NCBI GenBank assembly: GCA_036245525.1
Contig: BTPG01000003.1
Span: 158,441,897-158,505,896 of the forward strand
DNA length: 64,000 nt
Origin: Semisulcospira habei
Taxonomy: Eukaryota; Mollusca; Gastropoda; Semisulcospiridae
Direction: 5' to 3'
Shown: one piece after another, positions 53,995 to 61,199 of the stretch
Position numbering within the stretch: position 1 is the stretch's first letter
How the letters are laid out: each line of letters begins with the position of its first letter
Program-made: the position numbers and the translations under genes
Notes under the pieces: generated by a model
The model's input: only the letters and a program-made list of their open reading frames with translations
Databases searched by the model: none
Told to the model about the DNA's origin: nothing

Positions 53995-54606
53995 TTACTT
54001 GCCTAACAGTCCGTAAACTTTTTTCATAGTTTCTTCTACGCCTATTTTCTTTCCTTCCTCTAAAAAAGATTTCTTTAGCTCTTCAACATTTACAGCCTGA
54101 CTACGCATCTTATTCTGTATTTCAGATTTTTGTTGTTTATAGTTAGCCAAATCATCCTGGACTCTTTTAAATTCATTATCGTCAATTTCATTATTTTCCA
54201 AAGATTTACTAATAATAAGTTTCATACTCGTCAGCTTAGCTGCTGCGAGCGTACTTAATGCTTCATGCTTCTGCAACTTCATATAAAATCTTTTGTTAAT
54301 AGCTTCCATACCAAAGCATGCTAGACTTGTGACAAGACCAATACCTTCAACAGCAATTCCTACGACACTTCCCACCCCCGTTGCAAACAGAGTTATACCT
54401 CCTACAGATAATCCGGCCGAAACCACCCCCATGGTCATTGATGTGTTGTGTAAAGAATTGAAAACCGTTTTATATCGTCTTTTACATCGAGAGTATTTTG
54501 CTTGTTCTTCTTCCAAATATTTTAATGCTTCTGTAATATTTATTAAACGAAATGAATCTGCCTTTAATGTTTTATCAGATTGTATTTGAGGATACAATGG
54601 TGGCAT
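53995..54606 (-). CDS. Element protein with central membrane segment
   Basis: 203 residues, ATG at 54606 preceded by GCCATAAAAAATG. Residues about 58-101 form one long Gly/Val/Ala-rich hydrophobic stretch (GVVSAGLSVGGITLFATGVG onward), enough for two membrane passes. They are flanked by an N-terminal Lys/Arg/Glu helix and a C-terminal charged helical tail that looks like coiled coil (residues 120-200). No enzymatic motif. Last gene on the left of the element, 19 bp from its neighbour and read in the same direction as the next two. A virion membrane or membrane-active structural protein is a guess. Confidence 0.75.
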   Translation of the reverse strand: MPPLYPQIQSDKTLKADSFRLINITEALKYLEEEQAKYSRCKRRYKTVFNSLHNTSMTMGVVSAGLSVGGITLFATGVGSVVGIAVEGIGLVTSLACFGMEAINKRFYMKLQKHEALSTLAAAKLTSMKLIISKSLENNEIDDNEFKRVQDDLANYKQQKSEIQNKMRSQAVNVEELKKSFLEEGKKIGVEETMKKVYGLLGK

Positions 54607-54625
54607 TTTTTATGGCAAATATTTT

Positions 54626-55492
54626 TTAATCTTCTATTTTATTTTGCAACTCTTCAAATGTATACAATTTGCTAGCGTAATAAAACGAAACAAGATCTAT
54701 GTGTTCCAGGTTTATGAAATTTAGATAAACTAGAGTTGTTTTATCAATCATTACTTTAACGGCAGGGACACTACTCGAAACTTCAAAATCTGTATTGATT
54801 TTTCTAATAGCAATAACAACCTTTGTTGACTCTGCTACTGTGGTATCCCATGTAAGTTTGATTCCCTGGGCGATATCTGCTTCTTTCGCAGCTTCCACAG
54901 ATCTCATGAGAATTTCAAAAACTATTGTCGCTTCTCTATCTATGGTAAAATTTGCTGGTACGAACGAAATAGAAGTATCTGTTCTACCCTTTCTATTTGT
55001 TAGAAGATACCTTCGTTTCCCATACTCTTGAAGTTTTAGTTTTTCTCTGCTATTGGTTTCTGCGGAATAGCTTGGCACAAGACTTACAAACGTTGGCTCA
55101 GAGTTAACAACTTTTTTAAATACTAGGGCACCTTCATCAGTAAAATAAACATAAGGACTGATAAAAACAAACTTTATGTCCCATACAATGGGAACAGGAG
55201 CAAGCGAAACAGGGGTAGGAATAATTACCCATTTATTACCAACATATTTTAAACTGTATAACACATTACTTACTGGAGTAGGAACAGTAACATCACGAAG
55301 TTGACTAAGTTTAGGAAACTGTCTCTCATCTTCAATTGCCTTTCGTTTGTACAACCCAACGGACACAAGTTCAAGGCCATACACTTCTCCTACCTCACCT
55401 TCTTTTTCGAAATCTTGCACGTCAGCTAAATCTTTTAACTCTACTGACGGACATGAAACTGGAATAATTTTTGTCTTCGGGCCGCCACTCAT
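54626..55492 (-). CDS. Unassigned element protein, 288 aa
   Basis: ATG at 55492 (TTGATAAAAAAATGAGTGG). No signal peptide or membrane segment. The middle is rich in Val/Ser/Pro and beta-prone (VIIPTPVSLAPVPIVWDIKF, VFISPYVYFTD). The C-terminus has alternating charged and hydrophobic residues and ends in a Glu-rich helix. I do not recognise the family. Its place between a membrane protein and a possible minor capsid protein suggests a structural role. Confidence 0.75.
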   Translation of the reverse strand: MSGGPKTKIIPVSCPSVELKDLADVQDFEKEGEVGEVYGLELVSVGLYKRKAIEDERQFPKLSQLRDVTVPTPVSNVLYSLKYVGNKWVIIPTPVSLAPVPIVWDIKFVFISPYVYFTDEGALVFKKVVNSEPTFVSLVPSYSAETNSREKLKLQEYGKRRYLLTNRKGRTDTSISFVPANFTIDREATIVFEILMRSVEAAKEADIAQGIKLTWDTTVAESTKVVIAIRKINTDFEVSSSVPAVKVMIDKTTLVYLNFINLEHIDLVSFYYASKLYTFEELQNKIED

Positions 55493-55511
55493 TTTTTTAT
55501 CAAAAATAAAA

Positions 55512-56252
55512 CTATTTAACTTCTAAAACAACAGTAAAATCATGCATTACAACTGGTTTTTCATCTTGATTAGTTACATATAAGCTCAGTGACTCAAAGA
55601 AACTGGAACCTAATTTTTTAAACTGTAAATTAGGAAATCTAATAACTTCAATTTCACAATACGGAGCAGTTCCAGTTGGTAAACATCTCAACAAATCTGA
55701 AGGCTTTCCATTATATATATTTTCAGTCGTGTTTAGTTCTTTTAAATAAACATTTAGCACTGTGTGTACTGACAAATGAACAGGATATATTCCAGTTATT
55801 TTAGTTACATCTTCTGTATAATACCATCCACTAGTACCATTATCTGCAAAACTCATTACCCAATTTATGGGCATTGTATTTCTATCTATTAAACCAAGCA
55901 AATATGCAAGTTCACTTGAAAATACTGGTATACTACCTGTAGGAACTTCTAATTCAACAAGTAAGTTAGCCTGATTTAAAGTTGCTTTAATTTTAAATAT
56001 ATTTTGAAACCAGTTAGCTAACGTACAAAAGTCATAATACCCAGATGGTATAAAGTGTGTATTTTTGTCTACACCACTATTACCAGAATTTGCATAAACA
56101 GCATAAAAACTTGTATCATCAGTTACATTAAACCACTTTACTGTATAAAACATTTCATGGATAGCCACAGCCTTGTTACCATCACGATTATCAATCCCAT
56201 TAGTTAACCACACTGGTTTGCTTGTGTCAATATTTGTTAAGGTAATAAACAT
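55512..56252 (-). CDS. Candidate minor capsid (penton-like) protein
   Basis: 246 residues from ATG 56252, which follows TGATAATAAAA; a longer open frame to 56279 lacks this motif and would overlap the divergent gene. The sequence is beta-rich with few charged runs (HFIPSGYYDFCTLANWFQNI, VHLSVHTVLNVYLKEL, IEVIRFPNLQFKKLGSSFFE, VVMHDFTVVLEV). Length and texture fit a single jelly-roll penton protein as in Polintons and related viruses, but no motif proves it. A structure comparison would decide. Confidence 0.7.
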   Translation of the reverse strand: MFITLTNIDTSKPVWLTNGIDNRDGNKAVAIHEMFYTVKWFNVTDDTSFYAVYANSGNSGVDKNTHFIPSGYYDFCTLANWFQNIFKIKATLNQANLLVELEVPTGSIPVFSSELAYLLGLIDRNTMPINWVMSFADNGTSGWYYTEDVTKITGIYPVHLSVHTVLNVYLKELNTTENIYNGKPSDLLRCLPTGTAPYCEIEVIRFPNLQFKKLGSSFFESLSLYVTNQDEKPVVMHDFTVVLEVK

Positions 56253-56278
56253 TTTTATTATCACATAAAAAAAGCACA
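56253..56278. promoter_or_regulatory. 26-bp divergent intergenic promoter
   Basis: The only sequence between the oppositely oriented ATGs at 56252 (minus) and 56279 (plus). It reads TATTATCACATAAAAAAAGC then ACA. The minus side shows TGTGATAATAAAA before its ATG and the plus side CACATAAAAAAAGCACA, so both A-rich start motifs overlap a shared TGTG/CACA. Confidence 0.55.
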
Positions 56279-57556
56279 ATGGAATTTAAATCACCAACAA
56301 TTGCCATTGTAAACGCGTTTCAATTTAACGTGGATGCCAAATACAATGTCGCACCAACATATGAACAGAAAATAATTCAACTAAATCAGCTTGATATTGC
56401 TGTAAGCGAACAAGATTTATTTCAAGTCAAAGTACCCAACCCTTTTGATCGTTACCTAAACCCTCCAATAACAGACGATGCTACAGCAAGAAAGTGGTCC
56501 TCAAGTCCACTACAGATGTTTCAAAACCAACTTAACTTTGCCATACTGTGTTCAACTACAGGCTGTGGTGTTTCATTCACAGACCATTTGAATCACTCAA
56601 ACAAACTGATTAGGTCTGTCTACCGTTTCCATGTTTATTACCAGCTTAGACGTATTCTGTCAGAACTTCATACACCACTGCCAACTGAATCCAGTTTCAA
56701 CAGATATAACAACCCCATGGATATGAAAGCATTTGAACGCATATGTAATGAATTTAACATCAGCACTAAGTATGACTTCACACAAAAACTTGATGATCAC
56801 AAAGGCATGGGTACATTGTATTACGCTATGAGTCACAGACAATACCCTCAAGATTACTACCCTGGGTACACTTCATTCTCATCAAAATCACAAGTCTGGT
56901 TAGGATCAATAGAGCAGAAACAGTCTAATGCGTGGACCACATTTATTTTAGATAAATCTGACGGGTTTACTCAATCAGGAGTCGAGCGCGTAAATGAGTC
57001 TATCAGAACATATGTCTGGTGTATACTAGGTGCACAATCACTAACAAAATCGAATATTTTGAATGGAAGTGGAAAATTTGAATCACAAAAACAGTTTCTT
57101 GCAAATCTAGAAGATTCAGTAAATTCAGTAGTTGATCTCCCATCAAGCATACAACGCTACCAAGACGTACTCAGATATGCTAGATCAAAAGTTGACTTTG
57201 TAGTTGGCGTCGGGTTATACATGTTACCATCTGATCTTCAACTACAAATTGGAGTAATAACAAATTATAATAATGAAATAGTTGTTGCAGGGAGTAATCA
57301 GAAATTAGGACTTAATCAATCTGTAAACTTGAGTCCAACAACAACCTCTCACATACAACCAGTAACACCACCAGTAACATCAGTAACACAAATATCAACA
57401 CCACCACCTGAACAGATAGTAAAACCAGTAATGTCAATAACAGCCCAAGCATCGGCACAGACACCTGAACCGGCACCAGTACAGTCAGTAACAGGCCAAG
57501 AAAACACACATGAGTCAGAGAGAACTGCATTGGTAATAGGCCTTACTGGATTATGA
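56279..57556 (+). CDS. Unassigned element protein with Pro/Thr tail, 425 aa
   Basis: ATG at 56279. Residues 1-340 look globular: an aromatic- and Gln/Asn-rich alpha/beta sequence with CSTTGCGVSF, NKLIRSVYRFHVYYQLRRIL and VDFVVGVGLYMLPSDLQLQI stretches. Residues about 350-412 are a low-complexity Pro/Thr/Val/Gln tail with repeated PVT and TPEP motifs, like a linker or exposed stalk. No catalytic motif was recognised. It converges on the next gene with only 3 bp between the stop codons. Function unknown; possibly a virion or attachment-related structural protein. Confidence 0.75.
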   Translation: MEFKSPTIAIVNAFQFNVDAKYNVAPTYEQKIIQLNQLDIAVSEQDLFQVKVPNPFDRYLNPPITDDATARKWSSSPLQMFQNQLNFAILCSTTGCGVSFTDHLNHSNKLIRSVYRFHVYYQLRRILSELHTPLPTESSFNRYNNPMDMKAFERICNEFNISTKYDFTQKLDDHKGMGTLYYAMSHRQYPQDYYPGYTSFSSKSQVWLGSIEQKQSNAWTTFILDKSDGFTQSGVERVNESIRTYVWCILGAQSLTKSNILNGSGKFESQKQFLANLEDSVNSVVDLPSSIQRYQDVLRYARSKVDFVVGVGLYMLPSDLQLQIGVITNYNNEIVVAGSNQKLGLNQSVNLSPTTTSHIQPVTPPVTSVTQISTPPPEQIVKPVMSITAQASAQTPEPAPVQSVTGQENTHESERTALVIGLTGL

Positions 57557-57559
57557 ATA

Positions 57560-58768
57560 TTACTTCTTTACCTGTTTCATTAAGTATCCTATAATTAACC
57601 CTCCTACTGTTACCAAAAATATCCATACATGCTCTGCCATAAACCCTACTACCTTTGCTGTAGTACTAATAAGCCAACTGACAACACTACCTATAATACC
57701 TGGTAAAGCATCTGCTGCTTTTACAGCTAATTTTTTAAGCAAGTCTGATATGTGAGACAACTGTTTTTTTACCCACGTCTGTAAATCTTTTGGGTCTGAT
57801 GGAGTTGGAGGAGCTGGAGGTGCTGGACTACTACCACCACCTGTTACAGCTAACACTACAGTACTAATAATAAACCCCAGAGCTGTAATTAAACTGGCAA
57901 TTGTGATACCCTGTTCTCTGAAAAGTGTTTTTAATCTCTCAGTCAAAGTTGTATCCTCATTAAGTATTTTCTGAATAGTTTCTCTAATTCTGTTGACCTG
58001 TGTTTTCAGTTTTTCTTTTCCATTTTCAATCACTTCTAGTCGCGCTGATCTTTCTGTATACAAATCTTTTAATCTGTGTTGTATTCTTTCTTTCATTTCT
58101 ATGTCATAATTCCCATTATCTGCTGTAGCCAGTTTCTCTTTTTCTCTTTCAATATGATTATCAAGTTCACCCAGTTTAGCTACATTATTCAAAAGCTCAC
58201 CTCTTATTGTCTGCAGTGTTTTATCCAACGCAGCTAACTCCCTCTTTGTCAAAGGAGAGTCACCAATTGTTTTTAATTCCTCATTTATTTGTCCTTCTGT
58301 AAATGATGTTTCTTGTATTACTGTGTTTGCTATTTCTGGTAGGCTTGTTACTGGTGCCACATCAATTTCTTGTCCTGTTGGCAACCTTGTTTGCGCATCA
58401 TGAAGAGCACTAACAACTCGAGGTGGCAACCTTTTATCACCAACACCAAGTTGACGCAAGGCACCAACACCACCTTCTTTTTTGATTGTACCTAAAGCTC
58501 TAAACTTAGTAGGGTCTTTTTTGTTAGTCAATTGTATTTTTCCTTTGTCAATAGTTTTTAAATATAAATGTCCTTTTTCATATTCAAACTGATTAGGATC
58601 TATTTGATATGGACGCTCATTAACACTATCATAAAACGAGTTAACTTTACTTTGTAAAAGTTCCTGTTGTAAAAAAGAAGTATTACTCGACATATCTGTT
58701 ACACTATTATCAGAGACATTTATGTCATCCATTTTAAAATCTTCATGATTAAATCCTCCCGCTGCCAT
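57560..58768 (-). CDS. Coiled-coil and membrane-anchored element protein, 402 aa
   Basis: ATG at 58768 (TTAATAAAACAATGG). Layout: acidic/polar N-terminus (1-60); a small domain with RALGTIKKEGGVGALRQLG near 90-115; a long coiled coil (about 170-285) rich in Glu/Lys/Leu; a hydrophobic segment ASLITALGFIISTVVLAV near 290-310; a Pro linker (PAPPAPPTP); an amphipathic helix; and a second hydrophobic pair ending in VWIFLVTVGGLIIGYLM (about 380-397). From memory, proteins with this unusual C-terminal plan recur as uncharacterised proteins in cnidarian and other invertebrate genomes. A virion membrane or membrane-penetration role is only inferred. Confidence 0.8.
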   Translation of the reverse strand: MAAGGFNHEDFKMDDINVSDNSVTDMSSNTSFLQQELLQSKVNSFYDSVNERPYQIDPNQFEYEKGHLYLKTIDKGKIQLTNKKDPTKFRALGTIKKEGGVGALRQLGVGDKRLPPRVVSALHDAQTRLPTGQEIDVAPVTSLPEIANTVIQETSFTEGQINEELKTIGDSPLTKRELAALDKTLQTIRGELLNNVAKLGELDNHIEREKEKLATADNGNYDIEMKERIQHRLKDLYTERSARLEVIENGKEKLKTQVNRIRETIQKILNEDTTLTERLKTLFREQGITIASLITALGFIISTVVLAVTGGGSSPAPPAPPTPSDPKDLQTWVKKQLSHISDLLKKLAVKAADALPGIIGSVVSWLISTTAKVVGFMAEHVWIFLVTVGGLIIGYLMKQVKK

Positions 58769-58809
58769 TGTTTTATTAATTTATTATTTTTTTATTGTGC
58801 ATAATAAAA
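58769..58809. promoter_or_regulatory. 41-bp divergent intergenic promoter
   Basis: Between the coiled-coil protein (minus) and the probable major capsid gene (plus). Entirely A/T apart from a TGTGC near the plus side. On the plus side TTGTGCATAATAAAA runs directly into ATG; on the minus side TTAATAAAACA runs into ATG. Confidence 0.6.
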
Positions 58810-60096
58810 ATGACACAGTCTTACGGATCAAAGTTAGACCCATACAGAAAACTACGTGAGCCCCTGGGTGTTAAGGGCATAAGACAATCAATCGTCATCA
58901 CAAACAATCCTAGTACCATAGACCAGAATCAAACACTTACAGTCAAGTTTCCAAACCTAGGTCCCAGTGACGTTATTGTTCCTGGCACTGCACGCCTAGC
59001 ATTTAATATTGAACTATCATCAGAGGCAGATGTAAACAGAACACTGGTTGACAATCTTGGCAGAGCAATTGTTAGAACTATTAAAGTAAAACTTGAAGGA
59101 CAGGAAGTGTTTAGTCTTGATGACTCAGATGTATTCTACTGTTACAAAGACCTTTGGCTAACAAGAGAAGAACGAGAGGATCGTATTTACCAAGGCATAC
59201 AGTCTGATAATGTTGGTAAACTTCGAATCAATGCTGGAGATAAAGTAACTACTGGGGTACCAAAGGAAGTTATAATGGCTGAAACATATGGATCCAGATT
59301 CTACATTCCACTTGAGTTTGAAATTCTAACAGCTCATTTGCCTTATTATCAAGGGGCACTGAATGACCGTCTGAGCTTTGAACTAACTTTCAATGACTAC
59401 TCCAAAGTTATTAAATCATCTGCCACAGATGCAACATATAAGATCTCTAACATTTCCTTGGAATATGAAATTGTCACACATACTGAACTAGCCAGACTCA
59501 TTCAAAATCAGTATCAGTCAAGACTTCCAATTTATTATGACCGGGTGATTAGACATAGTTTAATACCCAAAGACAAGAGTGACCCAATGTGGAACATAAA
59601 CTTGAACACGCCTGCCAGGTCACTGAAAGGTATTCTTATGTTGTTTGTTGAACCAGCGGCTCCATACAAACGGGATTCAGAAAAATTCTACAATCCTAAG
59701 ATTACACATTTGTCCTGTACAATCGAAGGCCGCCCTAATCAAGTGTACGCTTCAGGAATGTTACCTTATCAACACTACGATGAGATCACAAAGTATTTTG
59801 CAGGTGGAAGGATTAGAGAAAAACCAGCAAACACAGCATCTAAAGATCTGCATCTGTATGACGTTAGGATCGGACAATACCTTACAAACAAGTATGCACT
59901 GTGGCTAGACCTGCGTAGTACAGATGATGACTATCTTCATGGGTCAGGACGAACTGTTGAGAATGGTAGTGATGGAATAACAATTCAGATACAAAAAAAG
60001 GTTGAAACTGCTGCAGCCATAAACATATATTTGTATCTAATTTATGACGCACAACTCAATATTGCAGAAAGCAGACTGAGTGGACACATATATTAA
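58810..60096 (+). CDS. Probable major capsid protein (double jelly roll)
   Basis: 428 residues from the ATG at 58810, chosen because it follows TTGTGCATAATAAAA; an upstream in-frame TTG is unlikely. The protein is beta-rich and has no membrane segment or enzyme motif. An N-terminal block DQNQTLTVKFPNLGPSDVIV and PGTARLAFNIEL is followed by RTIKVKLEGQEVFSLDDSDV and YKDLWLTREEREDR. A second half has a similar strand-rich texture (HLSCTIEGRPNQVYASGML, VETAAAINIYLYLIYD). Size, beta content and position directly before the packaging ATPase fit the double jelly-roll capsid proteins of Polinton-type elements. Identification is by context and texture, not by a signature motif. Confidence 0.72.
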   Translation: MTQSYGSKLDPYRKLREPLGVKGIRQSIVITNNPSTIDQNQTLTVKFPNLGPSDVIVPGTARLAFNIELSSEADVNRTLVDNLGRAIVRTIKVKLEGQEVFSLDDSDVFYCYKDLWLTREEREDRIYQGIQSDNVGKLRINAGDKVTTGVPKEVIMAETYGSRFYIPLEFEILTAHLPYYQGALNDRLSFELTFNDYSKVIKSSATDATYKISNISLEYEIVTHTELARLIQNQYQSRLPIYYDRVIRHSLIPKDKSDPMWNINLNTPARSLKGILMLFVEPAAPYKRDSEKFYNPKITHLSCTIEGRPNQVYASGMLPYQHYDEITKYFAGGRIREKPANTASKDLHLYDVRIGQYLTNKYALWLDLRSTDDDYLHGSGRTVENGSDGITIQIQKKVETAAAINIYLYLIYDAQLNIAESRLSGHIY

Positions 60097-60115
60097 AATT
60101 ATATTGTGTATTAAA

Positions 60116-60718
60116 ATGAACCTAATGACACTCGACCCACACTGTGGATTGTTTTGTGGTGCCACAGGGTGTGGGAAAACTGAATTTGTACTTAACCTCT
60201 TACAAACAAGATACATCCACCATTTTGAAAACATTGTAATATTTTGTCCAACAATAAAACACAACAAAGCTTATCACAACCGTTTATTCATTTGGACTGA
60301 CAGTAATATCTATTTAGTCGACCCTGAGAAAAAACTGAATGACTACCTACAATATTTTTACAAGCAATTTGAAGGACAGCCAACATTGTTTATTGTTGAT
60401 GACTGTTCTGCAGAGAAAGATATTGTCAAAAAGAGAAATACTTTAGCAGAACTTGCCTTCAGTGGCAGACACGCAAACATCAGTGTTTGGATTCTCACTC
60501 AGAAATATAATGCTGTACTAAAAGATTTTCGAGAACAGTTAAAGTTTATCTGTTTGTTTTACTGTAAGGATCGTGACAGCTTCGAAGACTGTCTCAGAGA
60601 AAACGATGTCATCCCCAACAAACACGAACGAGTCATTGTGAAAAACAAACTGAAATCAACTAAGCATCTAAAGCTTATCTTAAAGACAGATCAGCCCACT
60701 GGGTATGGGTTAATTTAG
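60116..60718 (+). CDS. Packaging-type P-loop ATPase (A32/FtsK-HerA-like)
   Basis: 200 residues from the ATG at 60116 (TTGTGTATTAAAATG), 19 bp after the capsid gene. Walker A GATGCGKT is at residues 15-22. Walker B TLFIVDD is at 90-96 with two Asp and a following acidic residue. A sensor-type WILTQKY with Gln129 follows a SGRHANIS segment. The compact length and motif spacing match the genome-packaging ATPases of Polintons, adintoviruses and large DNA viruses, which drive DNA into the capsid. This is one of the two firm hallmark genes of the element. Confidence 0.9.
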   Translation: MNLMTLDPHCGLFCGATGCGKTEFVLNLLQTRYIHHFENIVIFCPTIKHNKAYHNRLFIWTDSNIYLVDPEKKLNDYLQYFYKQFEGQPTLFIVDDCSAEKDIVKKRNTLAELAFSGRHANISVWILTQKYNAVLKDFREQLKFICLFYCKDRDSFEDCLRENDVIPNKHERVIVKNKLKSTKHLKLILKTDQPTGYGLI

Positions 60719-60739
60719 CCTTTTGTTTTGTCCATAAAA

Positions 60740-61141
60740 ATGATGGACAGACAAAGCGGGCAAGCATTTGATATCACACAGAGCTTCAGAGGTGTTGTGC
60801 GTTTTAATGACTTAAAAAAACAAGTTAAACACCCTTTGATAAAACTCTCAACACCAACGAAAATATACATGATATATAATGTAACTTTTATATATTCTAA
60901 TAGACCACCACGTTATAATTACAAGACTGTTGATCTTAAGACACAAGATTTTATAGTTTATGATGCTAACTGTGACTGGTTTGAGAGTATGTGTTTACAC
61001 ATATTTTACCAAATAAGTAAACAACATGATTATATTGAATTTGTTACTGTCAATAAAGTGATATTACACCTGCAGCATGAGCACAAGACCTTAAGACACA
61101 TACCAGGAAAGTGGATGATTTGTTGGGATTACAGTCAATAA
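60740..61141 (+). CDS. Small unassigned element protein, 133 aa
   Basis: ATG at 60740 in GTCCATAAAAATGATGG; a second ATG follows directly. The protein mixes Lys, Tyr and hydrophobic residues (KIYMIYNVTFIYSNRPPRYN, YDANCDWFESMCLHIFYQIS, GKWMICWDYSQ end). No motif was recognised. It lies between the ATPase (21 bp) and the polymerase (58 bp) on the same strand, so it is probably co-expressed with them. Confidence 0.7.
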   Translation: MMDRQSGQAFDITQSFRGVVRFNDLKKQVKHPLIKLSTPTKIYMIYNVTFIYSNRPPRYNYKTVDLKTQDFIVYDANCDWFESMCLHIFYQISKQHDYIEFVTVNKVILHLQHEHKTLRHIPGKWMICWDYSQ

Positions 61142-61199
61142 AGTGCCATTTTACACTATATAATTTTCTATTTATTTTTTTGTCGGACAAATAAAAAAG
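61142..61199 (+). promoter_or_regulatory. Polymerase gene leader
   Basis: 58 bp, AT-rich, with TATATAATTTTCTATTTATT and then TTGTCGGACAAATAAAAAAG directly before the ATG. GTCGGACAAATAAA resembles the GTCCATAAA before the 133-aa gene. An early-type promoter is possible. Confidence 0.4.

Noticed and set aside
58795..58809. Capsid gene start at the TTG at 58795
   Set aside because: Non-ATG starts are not expected here, and the ATG at 58810 follows the shared ATAATAAAA motif.
60080..60115. ATPase start at 60080
   Set aside because: It would begin with GTG inside the end of the capsid gene. The ATG at 60116 follows the TTGTGTATTAAA motif shared with the other genes.
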